Part shown: positions 17,645 through 26,623 of the stretch, in pieces
How the letters are laid out: each line of letters begins with the position of its first letter
Numbering within the stretch: position 1 is the first letter of the stretch
NCBI GenBank assembly: GCA_026706935.1
Contig: JAPOXV010000026.1
Span: 1,207,721 to 1,271,720, forward strand
DNA length: 64,000 bases
Reading direction: 5' to 3'
Origin: Gammaproteobacteria bacterium
GTDB taxonomy: Bacteria; Pseudomonadota; Gammaproteobacteria; Pseudomonadales; Azotimanducaceae
Notes under the pieces: generated by a model
The model's input: the letters and a program-made list of their open reading frames with translations, nothing else
The model's database searches: none
What the model was told of the DNA's origin: nothing
Made by a program: the position numbers and the translations under genes

Positions 17645-18616
17645 TTGAGTTTTCAGGAAGTGAGTTTGACGCAATCGGAGAATTCGTTAGTTTGCCCGCA
17701 GTGGTTGTTGAACGTATTACGAAAACACCGAGATGCGTATGAACCAGAGTATGACGGTCATTTAACGGATCATTTCCCGATGATGCTCCTTGCTATGCAT
17801 GGTTTAGGAACCGGTCGGAGGATCATCGAGTCCAATTCCGCTAGCTACGTGCGACGCTTGGATCGCGCACCCAGTCATCCGCACAACACCATCACGCGAT
17901 TCGATGAAGGAATAGGGAAACGAGCAGCATATCGAGGGTTAATTAGCTTCCTTGATGAATCAATAGCGCGACGCGGTGTTGCAGAGACGCTCGCTGAATA
18001 TCTTCCAAAGGTATTGAGCGGTTGGGTACGACATGCGTTTCACGGAACCATCCGGTTGGCTTACGGCATTCGGTTCGATGTTGAATCTGAAATCGCAGCA
18101 GGTCTGGCGTATCTCGCAACCGCAGGTACGGATGAACGACTTGAAAACGTAGCTCGAAACGCAACGCTCGCTGATAGATTCGTATGGCCGCCTCCGATAG
18201 ATGTTGTGACCGATCGTTTTGACGATCGTTATGAAGAGGTTATGCTCGCCGATACGTTTGCGGTGCACACGCACATCATTGAGGATAACAAGGTGAGCGT
18301 CGCAGAAGCAGCCTTGGATATATTCAATCACACACGTGGATTTTTTGCACTGCATATGGTGACTGGTACACACGCGTTTGATATCTGTACCAAAGCAATC
18401 GAAATCGAGGCGGACGGGATGATGAATGCGGGATTAGCGGCGGCGTATCTTACTATCGGTGCGCCAATGTTTGTACCGGATGCTAAGCCTAAACCACTAC
18501 GTATGGATTTCGCTCACGACGTGAAGATCGCATTCTCGTGTTCGGACCAAGCTCGACGTCTCAATAGTGAGGCATATCAACAAGCATTCAACGTTTATGG
18601 ACGAAAATTCAGCTAG
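17645..18616 (+). CDS. Questin-oxidase-like (DUF4243) protein
   Basis: 323 residues. The start is uncertain: TTG 17645, GTG 17660 or TTG 17666 are all possible; an AGGAAG upstream favours the last. The N-terminal third shows the family pattern YEPEYDGHLTDHFPMMLLA with MHGLG, then a conserved Trp/His stretch (GWVRHAFHGTIRLAYGI) and a C-terminal ALHMVTGTHAF. Fungal relatives (questin oxidase, AflY-like) carry out Baeyer-Villiger-type oxidation of aromatic polyketides. Bacterial members have no settled reaction. No signal peptide, so cytoplasmic. It follows the ASPIC gene by 21 bp and is probably co-transcribed with it, linking an oxidative enzyme to the receptor cluster. Substrate unknown. Confidence 0.78.
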   Translation: MSFQEVSLTQSENSLVCPQWLLNVLRKHRDAYEPEYDGHLTDHFPMMLLAMHGLGTGRRIIESNSASYVRRLDRAPSHPHNTITRFDEGIGKRAAYRGLISFLDESIARRGVAETLAEYLPKVLSGWVRHAFHGTIRLAYGIRFDVESEIAAGLAYLATAGTDERLENVARNATLADRFVWPPPIDVVTDRFDDRYEEVMLADTFAVHTHIIEDNKVSVAEAALDIFNHTRGFFALHMVTGTHAFDICTKAIEIEADGMMNAGLAAAYLTIGAPMFVPDAKPKPLRMDFAHDVKIAFSCSDQARRLNSEAYQQAFNVYGRKFS

Positions 18617-18692
18617 AACAAACGAGTGAAAAAGCGAGATACGGTTGCAATCTAAAGACAGTCCAGTGAACTGATCTACTAGCCCTCGAGCA

Positions 18693-19922
18693 TCAGCTAG
18701 GAACCGCCGCCCGAGCTAAGGCGAGAAACGTGCCATTGTCGAAATTCTCTGGCAGTTGCGTTTCGTGAAAATTGGTCGAAGTTTTTACCGCACGACCGTC
18801 TCCGCGTCGAACATAGCGACTGAAGCGCAGGACCAGCAAATCCAACTCCGGATAGATTACGACCATCTGTCCATGCAAACCGAAAGCACCAAATCCGCCG
18901 CGAGCGACTGGCCACCAGTAGTACAGGTAAGTTGCCTCGTCGAGCGCTGGCGTTGTGCTGTATGTAACCCACGCCTGTGGTACGATTTGATCTTCAATCC
19001 AAGCACCATCTCGCACGTACAGTAAGCCGAATCGAGCGAAATCTCTCGGGGTGCTATCCAAACAGCAGTAGGTCATGAAGTTTCCGTGATCGTCTACCCA
19101 CCATTCGCCTGCGAATCCAATCGATCCTCCAACGTGTAGGTTTAAGTACGCTTGAGCACCTATCCCCGTTGCTTGTTTCAAAACCTCACCAGCGACCATT
19201 ACATCGGCATTAGAGTAAGAAACATGCTTTTCGCCTGGCGTACCAACTAACTCCCGGTTTATAGTCAGATCTAGTTGATTTGAGGCACGGTAAAGATCAC
19301 CAGCATCAGGTTCTGTCAATGCGGTACGCAATGTCATGATGTGATCAACAGTGATATCAGCTCTCGAATCCGTATTCCACGCTGATACAAACCTAGATAC
19401 GCTTTGAGCCCGACTTGCGATACGTTCCTCACTAAGCGCAATGCCTATCAACATACTGGTGACGATTTTACCAACGGACCAACTGGTCACTAAATCGGTC
19501 CTATCTCGATCTGCCGCATAACGCTCGAACACGATGTAGCCGTTCTTAATGATGAGAACCGCACCTGTCGTGTTTCCGGTCGCGAACGCATAGTTCGACG
19601 CATCCTCCAGATCGTCAGGACAAAGTCCTTGCGATTCGGCAGACCTAGTTTCCCAAGTATCCCTCGGCCATACCAATTCATACGGAGCTTCCGCAACGGA
19701 TACTGAGCAGGTCGCGACAGTAGGTGCTTGTGGAGGAGCAGTTGGAGGTTGAGGTGCTACTTCGCGTGTATTACTTTCACCGCCGCCACCACATCCGAAG
19801 AGCATAATGTAAACAGCACCGATTGCGTATGCGCGGAAAGAAAAACGTCGAACCGAACGGCGCAATCTCGAAACTATCAAAATGCCTTGTCGTAGGCGAT
19901 TCGAGTCGTTCTTTACCTTCAA
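18693..19922 (-). CDS. Serine hydrolase of the beta-lactamase class C/esterase family, lipoprotein
   Basis: 409 residues from a TTG that overlaps the stop of the upstream Rieske gene by 4 bp. The signal peptide ends in a lipobox (YIMLFGCGGGG) followed by a Pro/Ala/Thr-rich linker. The three active-site motifs of the fold are visible: S-x-x-K in TSWSVGKIV, Y-x-N in VSYSNADVM, and a His-Gly triad (LHGQMVVIYPE) in place of KTG. A nearby CCLDSTPRDFARFG segment is typical of this family. Reaction: hydrolysis of an ester or amide through the acylated Ser; the HG form is more common in esterases than in true beta-lactamases. Expected to be anchored to a membrane and facing the periplasm. Confidence 0.87.
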   Translation of the reverse strand: MKVKNDSNRLRQGILIVSRLRRSVRRFSFRAYAIGAVYIMLFGCGGGGESNTREVAPQPPTAPPQAPTVATCSVSVAEAPYELVWPRDTWETRSAESQGLCPDDLEDASNYAFATGNTTGAVLIIKNGYIVFERYAADRDRTDLVTSWSVGKIVTSMLIGIALSEERIASRAQSVSRFVSAWNTDSRADITVDHIMTLRTALTEPDAGDLYRASNQLDLTINRELVGTPGEKHVSYSNADVMVAGEVLKQATGIGAQAYLNLHVGGSIGFAGEWWVDDHGNFMTYCCLDSTPRDFARFGLLYVRDGAWIEDQIVPQAWVTYSTTPALDEATYLYYWWPVARGGFGAFGLHGQMVVIYPELDLLVLRFSRYVRRGDGRAVKTSTNFHETQLPENFDNGTFLALARAAVPS

Positions 19923-21250
19923 GGAAAAACGATGTTCTTACCCGCGAACTCGCCGAATCGCGCGTGGACGACTTCGACCAAAGATTGGTGAGGTTCAGAA
20001 ACATAATCTCCTGAACGCACACGAAATGCCGATGTATCGCTTGCGCCTTTGGGTTGCACCCCTTCTTCGACCGATTGGCATGCATTGAGGATCGTAGCGC
20101 GAAAGCGTGTAATCCCCAGATCAGTTTGAAGCAGCGTTTCTTGTGTACGGTCTGCAATCGTACCTTGACTATCTGCGACGGCTTGATCTTGCTCAGATAT
20201 ATTCGCTATACCTGTGTAGTTGGTGCCACGTTGCATATCACGATCGATCAGATAATCGTTCTCTCGACGTCGCACAGGCACAAAATCGTCGTCGACTTCG
20301 GCAAACAACCCCCGTCCTTCGCGATACCGTGTGCGTTCATCATCCGAAATCTCTCGATCAGGATGCCATGCATAACAAAAGATCCAACAGGATTCGTCGT
20401 CATACGGTACCCAGGTGTTCATCAAGCTCGTATCTTCAGGGAAGTTCCCAGGTGTAAGTGAATGATTTGGAACCAGGTACTGAGTCATGCGCCAATAGGT
20501 CTGATCGTCGTCTGCGCTTCTTGCTGCACAAAGCAACAAACCTGCGTCGTGTTCCAAGACTGTAAACCGAGGTGCACCGTCTTCGATCAGCCAGCGAAAG
20601 CGGGAGTGATTCGGAGATTCGTTTGCAGCTCGTAGTGTAGGTCGTTTGCCTCCGTCGAGTAAACTCGCTTTTTCGCCATCGTAGACGCCTGCGTGAAGAT
20701 AGGAGAAGTGAGACGTATCGAGTCCACCTTCAACTGCTTGTGCCCAGTTACATTGTTGAAATTTCTTGGACACGAAGCGTTGCTCCGACGGCATCCCGAG
20801 ATACTCAAAGTCGGGCAACGGTGGAGCCGATTCACCAAAAAAAGCCCAAACAACATCGCCTCGCTCCTCTACGGTCAACGCTTGGATACTTGCACGCGGC
20901 ATCAGACGCGAGGCAACTTCAGGAGTGGCGTTAGGGATATCCACACAATTACCTTGCCTATCAAACTTCCAACCGTGATAGATACAGCGTAACCCGCAAG
21001 CTTCGTTTCGTCCGAAGAACAGATTGGCGCCTCGGTGTGGACAGCGTGGCTCAACGATGCCCACTTTACCCAATGTATCGCGAAATGCGACAAATTCTTC
21101 TCCGAGGAGCTTTAATCTGACCGGCGGACAGTCAGGATGTGGTAATTCGCGCGAAAGCAGCGCGGGCATCCAGTATTTCCGGAATGTTCGTCCCATCGGA
21201 GTGTCTGGACCGGTTCTGGTTAGTTTTTTATTGTCAGCGGCACTGAGCAT
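19919..21250 (-). CDS. Rieske non-heme iron oxygenase, phthalate-dioxygenase type (alpha subunit)
   Basis: 443 residues. The Rieske [2Fe-2S] ligands are CPHRGANL (Cys-x-His) and CIYHGWKF (Cys-x2-His), at residues about 70-95. The mononuclear iron site is in EGGLDTSHFSYLH. The overall plan (TPMGRTFRKYWMPALL at the N-terminus) matches phthalate 4,5-dioxygenase-like oxygenases, which hydroxylate or O-demethylate aromatic acids using electrons from a separate reductase. No reductase or ferredoxin gene is adjacent. It overlaps the downstream serine hydrolase by 4 bp, suggesting a two-step process in which one acts on a product or precursor of the other; this is inference. Cytoplasmic. Confidence 0.92.
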   Translation of the reverse strand: MLSAADNKKLTRTGPDTPMGRTFRKYWMPALLSRELPHPDCPPVRLKLLGEEFVAFRDTLGKVGIVEPRCPHRGANLFFGRNEACGLRCIYHGWKFDRQGNCVDIPNATPEVASRLMPRASIQALTVEERGDVVWAFFGESAPPLPDFEYLGMPSEQRFVSKKFQQCNWAQAVEGGLDTSHFSYLHAGVYDGEKASLLDGGKRPTLRAANESPNHSRFRWLIEDGAPRFTVLEHDAGLLLCAARSADDDQTYWRMTQYLVPNHSLTPGNFPEDTSLMNTWVPYDDESCWIFCYAWHPDREISDDERTRYREGRGLFAEVDDDFVPVRRRENDYLIDRDMQRGTNYTGIANISEQDQAVADSQGTIADRTQETLLQTDLGITRFRATILNACQSVEEGVQPKGASDTSAFRVRSGDYVSEPHQSLVEVVHARFGEFAGKNIVFP

Positions 21251-21640
21251 GAACGATTCTTAACCTCGCGTCAACGAATGAATACTAAATCTTCGGTAGC
21301 GGTATGTCTATAAAGTCTGTCGACGGAATTAGTGCGAATATGCTGAATTGATCAAGAGATGCCATAGATCGTCTAATCGTCTGGAATTCGAGAGAAACTC
21401 CGAAATGTCTGAAACGAGGGATGCGTTGATTTCGATACTGGTAAATTGTCGGACGATGTGAGCGGAGATTGGATCGCGAGAATGAAGTTTTTCAATCAGC
21501 GATGTACTAACGAATCGGCAACTTCCAGTGACTCCGATATCAAGTAATCTTTGAATATTAGCTTGATTTGAAAGGTGAACTGTGCGCTAACGCCAAATAT
21601 TCGAATCAACCACTTTATCGATCACTGGACGGTACTTTTT
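21251..21640. other. Intergenic region between Rieske gene and cofC
   Basis: About 390 bp. On the minus strand an open frame of roughly 85 codons (running through SLIEKLHSRDPISAHIV, ending at a TAA near 21342) lacks an ATG/GTG/TTG start and matches no family I recognise. No terminator hairpin, tRNA or repeat is evident. It presumably holds the promoter of the Rieske-hydrolase unit and the end of the cof operon. Confidence 0.4.
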
Positions 21641-22336
21641 CTAGATCGAGGCGTTATCTAAATGTCTCGTAGGGTGCGTCAGATTCAATTCATCGAGTAG
21701 TGCTAGTAACTCGGGGTCAGAGGCAAGCAGCGAGTTCGTGCGAGACTCTTGGACGCTTGAGTAGACGAGTAGTAGATCTTCGGCGGTGTCGACGTCGACC
21801 GCGAATGCTTGGGACTGGACTGATCGAACCTGTAAGCCTAATCGAGTCGCCGCCTCAATGTGGGGATGGTAGCTTCGCCCATCGAATATAAGAGGAAACG
21901 CGTTGGGAGGTGTACATACCAACGCGTTTGTACCAATTTTGTGCCCGTCAGGAACGATTGTGACGTCGGCGTGGTAGTGAAGGACATGGTCAACATCACT
22001 ACCTTTAATCAGCGGTACATCACCTGGTACGATGATGCTCGTTGTGGCGTTTAGACCATTTTTTACCCTCTCGCCTGCATCGGTCAAGGCATCAACGAGA
22101 GTATGGGCTTGATCGCGATACAACGAGACATTCCACTTTTCAGCAATCGACTTAGCCTCAGTAGCACGCGACGTTAATAGGATCCCGTCAACGGATTTTG
22201 CTTCGACTAAGGCGTGTAGTACGTCGTTAAGCATGGCGAGCGCAAGGCGCGAGCGCACATCCGCGGATAGTCGAGGTGACAACCGTCGTTTCGCGTTCTC
22301 CGCCCCTTTAAATGGGACAATCGCCCAGACGCTCAT
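21641..22336 (-). CDS. cofC: Phospholactate/3-phosphoglycerate guanylyltransferase (F420 biosynthesis)
   Basis: 231 residues. Opens with VWAIVPFKGAENAKRRLSP, the nucleotide-binding start of CofC/FbiD, and contains PGDVPLIKGSDV for metal and GTP binding, then KIGTNALVCTPP. The enzyme activates a three-carbon phospho-acid with GTP to give the guanylated donor used by CofD. Archaeal enzymes use 2-phospholactate, mycobacterial ones phosphoenolpyruvate, and one proteobacterial enzyme (from Paraburkholderia rhizoxinica) 3-phosphoglycerate; which applies here cannot be read from motifs alone. It is the last gene of the cofE-cofD-cofC set, 6 bp after cofD. Cytoplasmic. Confidence 0.9.
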   Translation of the reverse strand: MSVWAIVPFKGAENAKRRLSPRLSADVRSRLALAMLNDVLHALVEAKSVDGILLTSRATEAKSIAEKWNVSLYRDQAHTLVDALTDAGERVKNGLNATTSIIVPGDVPLIKGSDVDHVLHYHADVTIVPDGHKIGTNALVCTPPNAFPLIFDGRSYHPHIEAATRLGLQVRSVQSQAFAVDVDTAEDLLLVYSSVQESRTNSLLASDPELLALLDELNLTHPTRHLDNASI

Positions 22337-22342
22337 GAGTAG

Positions 22343-23272
22343 TTAGGTAAGTTCGTCAAGAAAGTCCACGCAATTGCTCGCGAGCTGGATCTTGTCGTCT
22401 AATGTGTGCATGATTGAAGGCGCCATTCGCACTCGAATACCAAGCGCTTCAATTTCTGCAGTATGGTGAGCGTCAGTGTTATCAATCATGTAACCATCCA
22501 AGATCTCATGATAGTGGCGGGCTACTCCTGTGCACGTAACTTGCATGCCTAATTCACTCATCATCTTGGCCGTAGGACCCTTGATTGAGCGATCGCCAAC
22601 GATAGGAGAAACTGCAACGACAGGAAATTCGCGTTCGACCAATATCGCTCGCATCTCATCGACCTCAAGAATCGGGTCAATCGAGAGAAAGGGATTTGAG
22701 GGGCAGATCACAATGCCGGAGATTTGGTCTGTCTTGATTGCAGGACTTAGGGATGCAGGTGTACGCTGATGGTATTCGAGTTTGGATACTTTCGGATTAC
22801 ACTGTAGTCGTACGAAGTAATCCTGAAACGCCAAAGAGCCTTGGTCCGTCAAAACACGCGTCCGAAGAGACGCGTCGGTAACAGGAACGATCCTGTATTT
22901 GATACCGAGACGAGAACAGATGATTTCAGTGATTTCTGTTAGTGACCTTCCGCGTTTGATTGATCCTGTCCTAAACAAATGCAAGGCTAGATCACGGTCA
23001 CCCAGCTGAAACCAAGTGTCTGCTTCGAATCGCTTGAGTTCTTCTAGACAATCCCAAGCTTCATCTTCGCGTCCCCAGCCAGTCGATTCATTGACGATAC
23101 CTGCCAGCGTATACGTTAGCGTATCGATGTCGGGTGAGATGCTCAGACCGAAATGTTCGAAATCGTCGCCGACGTTAACGACGAATATGACTTCGCTAGG
23201 GTCGAGAACATGAGTTAAACCCAGACTCAATTTGGCACCACCGACGCCACCCGTCAGTGCGAGGATCGTCAT
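22343..23272 (-). CDS. cofD: FO 2-phospho-L-lactate transferase (F420-0 synthesis)
   Basis: 309 residues, normal for CofD/FbiA. The N-terminus LALTGGVGGAKLSLGL is the diagnostic donor-binding loop; NVGDDFEHFGLSISPDIDT is the conserved segment that contacts the phospho-acid and FO. Also seen are WFQLGDRDLALHL and ICPSNPFLSIDPIL. It transfers the phospho-acid moiety from the CofC product to the deazaflavin FO to give F420-0 or its dehydro or glyceryl variant. Its start overlaps the cofE stop by 4 bp. Cytoplasmic. Confidence 0.95.
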   Translation of the reverse strand: MTILALTGGVGGAKLSLGLTHVLDPSEVIFVVNVGDDFEHFGLSISPDIDTLTYTLAGIVNESTGWGREDEAWDCLEELKRFEADTWFQLGDRDLALHLFRTGSIKRGRSLTEITEIICSRLGIKYRIVPVTDASLRTRVLTDQGSLAFQDYFVRLQCNPKVSKLEYHQRTPASLSPAIKTDQISGIVICPSNPFLSIDPILEVDEMRAILVEREFPVVAVSPIVGDRSIKGPTAKMMSELGMQVTCTGVARHYHEILDGYMIDNTDAHHTAEIEALGIRVRMAPSIMHTLDDKIQLASNCVDFLDELT

Positions 23273-24027
23273 CTAAATAAGTCGTCCTCTAGCGGACGGT
23301 TGATTAACGCAGCGCTTTGATTACAGCCCTGCGCAGTGGCGCCGCGAACGAGTACCGCAGGTATACGCTCGTCCGTTTCTCCCATTGCAAGGGTCGCCAT
23401 CGCGGCGATGCTATCTGCGCGGTTAATCATGGTGATCTTCAGTTCGCGACCATGCAGATCAAATCCGCCACGTCGATCATCCAACACCATCATATGGCTC
23501 GCCCCGATAGCGATGCCGACTGTACCGAGTCGCCATGGGCGATTTGCCGAGTCAGTGATCAGTACGCCAATCCGCTTTTCGGTCTTCTTTGCAATATCGT
23601 TGTGGATTTTCGAAGCACTTAGATCAGGATCCAAAGGTAGAAGCAGCGCCGAGCCGTGATGCCCGTGCTCGATATTCGATTGGTCGATACCCGCATTCGC
23701 GCCAACGTGACCGAGTCGATGACGTACGATTAAGACTCCTACTTTCTTGCGCACGATGTCGGTCGATTCCTGAAGAATCAGCTCTACGATGCGGGGATCT
23801 TTCTCGACCTCTTTCGCCAACTCAATAGCAGCAGTACTGGGTTCGACGTCGGCCAAATGCACGAGACGCCCCTCAACCTTAGAGATGACTTTCTGCGCAA
23901 TCGCGAGGATGTCGCCGTCCTGAAGTTTGATTTCCTGTTCAACTAGTGCGTCGAGAATGATGCTCGTAAGATCGTCACCTTCATCGAATAGGGGTAAGCC
24001 TTCGATGGGCAGAATCTCGAAGGTCAC
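23269..24027 (-). CDS. cofE: Coenzyme F420-0:L-glutamate ligase
   Basis: 252 residues, the stand-alone size found in archaea and Gram-negatives; the actinobacterial FbiB carries an extra C-terminal nitroreductase-like domain that is absent here. Motifs: DGDILAIAQKVISKVEGR at the N-terminus, HVGANAGIDQSN, LLPLDPD, LITDSANRPWRLGTVGIAIG and the GTP/metal-binding HGRELKIT. It adds one or more L-glutamates to F420-0 using GTP, giving the gamma-glutamyl tail. It starts 4 bp after npdG and overlaps cofD by 4 bp. Cytoplasmic. Confidence 0.95.
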   Translation of the reverse strand: MTFEILPIEGLPLFDEGDDLTSIILDALVEQEIKLQDGDILAIAQKVISKVEGRLVHLADVEPSTAAIELAKEVEKDPRIVELILQESTDIVRKKVGVLIVRHRLGHVGANAGIDQSNIEHGHHGSALLLPLDPDLSASKIHNDIAKKTEKRIGVLITDSANRPWRLGTVGIAIGASHMMVLDDRRGGFDLHGRELKITMINRADSIAAMATLAMGETDERIPAVLVRGATAQGCNQSAALINRPLEDDLFR

Positions 24028-24031
24028 GGTT

Positions 24032-24697
24032 TCAGTGGTCGTCTTGACCGACGATTTTGATTCCTGAATGTGCGATATCGTGCCGTCGGTTGATCTGGAT
24101 CAAGACACTTGTCAGTGCTTCAACGGCTGCTGAATTCTCGATCGGTCCAGCGTGCCATGCGCACATTCCAGCTTGTTCGGCGAGTTCGATGACGCGTTTT
24201 CGAGCGGCTCGTTTGTTGCCGGAAACAAGAACATCGCATTCGATGTGAGCATCGGTTTGCAGCAAGTGGGCGGCGACATTTTGAAACGCGGTGACAACAG
24301 TAACGGAATCTCCAAGGAAATCCTGGGCTCGTTTACCGGCACTTCCTTCCGACGGCAGCTGTACTGTGCCCACTTTGGGTGGTACGAGTGGGACTGTTAC
24401 ATCGATCAAGATTTTTCCGGAGAGTCCCTCTTTCACAGTATCTAGCGTCGAAATTTGATGTTCTGCCGGCACCGTTAGTACCACTAGGGTTCCCGCGGAC
24501 GCTGCGTCGGGATTTTCCATCGCTTGAGCCGGTGTGTCTGGACTAATCTTGTGGAGGTTATCAACTGCTTTTTGTGCCTTTGCCAGTGTTCTCGAACCGA
24601 TGATGATTTCGTGACCAGCCTTTGCCCATCGGATCGCGAGACCTGTACCAAGGTCACCTGTGCCACCTAGAATCGCGATTTTTTCAGTTTCGCTCAT
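24032..24697 (-). CDS. npdG: F420H2:NADP+ oxidoreductase (NADPH-dependent F420 reductase)
   Basis: About 221 residues from ATG 24697, chosen because the Rossmann motif follows at once (EKIAILGGTGDLGTGLAIRW); an in-frame ATG at 24736 would add 13 residues that do not fit the family. The NADP-binding loop IGSRTLAKAQKA and the segment LIDVTVPLVPPKVG with SAGKRAQDFLG agree with F420-dependent NADP reductases of the Npd/Fno family. It links the F420 and NADPH pools. It lies directly upstream of cofE (4 bp), strong context for the assignment. Cytoplasmic. Confidence 0.9.
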   Translation of the reverse strand: MSETEKIAILGGTGDLGTGLAIRWAKAGHEIIIGSRTLAKAQKAVDNLHKISPDTPAQAMENPDAASAGTLVVLTVPAEHQISTLDTVKEGLSGKILIDVTVPLVPPKVGTVQLPSEGSAGKRAQDFLGDSVTVVTAFQNVAAHLLQTDAHIECDVLVSGNKRAARKRVIELAEQAGMCAWHAGPIENSAAVEALTSVLIQINRRHDIAHSGIKIVGQDDH

Positions 24698-24788
24698 GCG
24701 GAACCATTGGCGAATGAAGTGGGGAATTATCGGCATCTGAATTTCGAGAGATTTATCCTACGTCATCCCATTCGTTAGGATGAAATCG

Positions 24789-25640
24789 TCAAACCAAGGA
24801 ACGCTCAGCGCCCGTGACCATACGGCGAAGGCGCTCTCCTAGTATGGTCATGAGGAGGAGCAAAACGGTTAGTAAACCGGTAGGGAACGCCAGCTGCCAT
24901 GGCGTGGCATAGATGTTCTTGCTGCCGTCGGCGATCAATACGCCTAAGCTCGTCATTGGCTCTTGTACACCTAACCCCAAAAAACTAATGAAGCTCTCAG
25001 AGATGATGACAGATGGGATCATGAGTGTAGCAAAAACGATTGCGGACCCAAGCACATTTGGCACGACATGCCTCACGACGATTCGGTATTCCGGTAGTCC
25101 CATTGCGCGTGCGGAAGCCACAAAAGGTGCTGCTTTCAATACGAGTGCTTGACCGCGCACGATACGAGATACATCAAGCCACGAGACTGCACCAATCGCA
25201 ATAAATAGAAGATAGATGTTGCGGCCCAACATGACCACCAAAACGATCACGACCAATACGTACGGTATGGCGTACATGCCATCAACAATCCGCATCATTA
25301 CTTGATCGGTCGTGCCACCTACATAGCCAGATACGGCGCCCCACGGTAAGCCGATACAGAAGCTAACGGTCGTTGCCAGAACGGCAATTAGAAGGCTTAT
25401 GCGCCCTCCCATCATGGTGCGAGTGAATAAGTCTCGACCAACGTTGTCAGTTCCAAACCAATGCTCACCGGAAGGCGGTACTCCGATTGCCTCCCAGTGG
25501 ATCGCGTCATATTCCCACGCAGCTATGTGAGGTCCAACAATGGTTGCCGCGAGCACAAGCAGCAGAAGACCACATGTGACTTTGACGTAGATTGGTCCGA
25601 AAAATCCAATCCGAGAATCGGTAGCGATCGCGTCAGTCAA
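24789..25640 (-). CDS. oppC: Peptide/nickel-type ABC transporter permease, OppC/DppC family
   Basis: 283 residues with about six membrane segments. Diagnostic pieces: HWFGTDNVGRDLFTRTM after the first helix, GYVGGTTDQVMMRIVDG, and the EAA loop ASARAMGLPEYRIVVRHVVP that contacts the ATPase, ending FISFLGLGVQEP. It overlaps oppB by 4 bp. Imports peptides or related small solutes across the inner membrane together with OppB. No ATPase gene (oppD/oppF) is present in this operon, so the pair must borrow one encoded elsewhere. Confidence 0.92.
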   Translation of the reverse strand: MTDAIATDSRIGFFGPIYVKVTCGLLLLVLAATIVGPHIAAWEYDAIHWEAIGVPPSGEHWFGTDNVGRDLFTRTMMGGRISLLIAVLATTVSFCIGLPWGAVSGYVGGTTDQVMMRIVDGMYAIPYVLVVIVLVVMLGRNIYLLFIAIGAVSWLDVSRIVRGQALVLKAAPFVASARAMGLPEYRIVVRHVVPNVLGSAIVFATLMIPSVIISESFISFLGLGVQEPMTSLGVLIADGSKNIYATPWQLAFPTGLLTVLLLLMTILGERLRRMVTGAERSLV

Positions 25641-26554
25641 TTTAGCTGAATCCGTGGGTCGATTCGTAGAAATACGAGGTCGATAAGGAAGTTCAATATC
25701 AATATTGAGGTCGTATAGACGAGGACAGCGCCAAGGACTAAGGTGTAGTCGCGATCAAGAGCACCTTGAACGAAATAGTGCCCGATACCGGGAATTGAGA
25801 AAAACACCTCTACGACCATCGAACCTGCGAGTAGCGTGGCGGCTGCTGGACCCACGAATGACAGTACGGGTACCAAAGCAGAAGGGACGACGTGATGCCA
25901 GAGGAGCCGCCAGTTTGTCACACCTTTGGCTTGTGCTGTTGTTGCGAACGGCTGATTTAGTGCCTCTAGGCAGCTGCTTCTGCTTAATCGTGCGAAAGCC
26001 GCGATGTAGGGTATACAGAGAGAAACAACCGGCAATATAAGATGAAGTGGGGATTCGAGACCTCCGGCTGGCAACCACTGGAGCACCAGCGAGAACAGGA
26101 GCACGAGTAACGGCGCTGCGACTAGAGGCGGCAACGCTAGTCCGCACGTAACGAACCCTTCAAGTGCTGCGTCCAGTGTCCGATTGCGATAGCGCGCCAT
26201 CGTTGCGCCGAGAAAAAGGCCTAGCGTAACCGCAATCATGAGCGCGATGCCGCCTATTAGGAGACTAATTGGTAAGCCGTGGAATAGGAGTTCAGCAACC
26301 GTGAAGTCTTTCTGCTTGTAGGACGGTCCTAAATCACCACGGACGAGCCCCCATAGATAGCTACCGTATTGGTGAAGTAGTGGATCATCGAGGTTATACG
26401 CCGCCAGCAAATTCTGCTCGACCGCCGGAGAGACTGCACGTTCACTGTCAAATGGTCCGCCGGGCGCTACTCGCAAAAGGAAGAACGTAAGTGTCAGGAC
26501 AACCCAGATGGTCGTCAACATGAAAAGAGAGCGTCTAAATATGTAGCGCAGCAT
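25637..26554 (-). CDS. oppB: Peptide/nickel-type ABC transporter permease, OppB/DppB family
   Basis: 305 residues. N-terminus MLRYIFRRSLFMLTTIWVV with TFFLLRVAPGGPFDSERAV is the classic OppB opening; the EAA loop reads TTAQAKGVTNWRLLWHHVVP and the end AVLVYTTSILILNFLIDL with DPRIQL. About six transmembrane helices. It lies 69 bp after oppA and overlaps oppC. Forms the inner-membrane channel with OppC. Confidence 0.93.
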   Translation of the reverse strand: MLRYIFRRSLFMLTTIWVVLTLTFFLLRVAPGGPFDSERAVSPAVEQNLLAAYNLDDPLLHQYGSYLWGLVRGDLGPSYKQKDFTVAELLFHGLPISLLIGGIALMIAVTLGLFLGATMARYRNRTLDAALEGFVTCGLALPPLVAAPLLVLLFSLVLQWLPAGGLESPLHLILPVVSLCIPYIAAFARLSRSSCLEALNQPFATTAQAKGVTNWRLLWHHVVPSALVPVLSFVGPAAATLLAGSMVVEVFFSIPGIGHYFVQGALDRDYTLVLGAVLVYTTSILILNFLIDLVFLRIDPRIQLN

Positions 26555-26623
26555 CAGTGAGATTCATCGTGTACTAGCATCCGCAGCAGCTAGTGGGCTA
26601 GTCGTCGCCTCAGCCGACATCAG

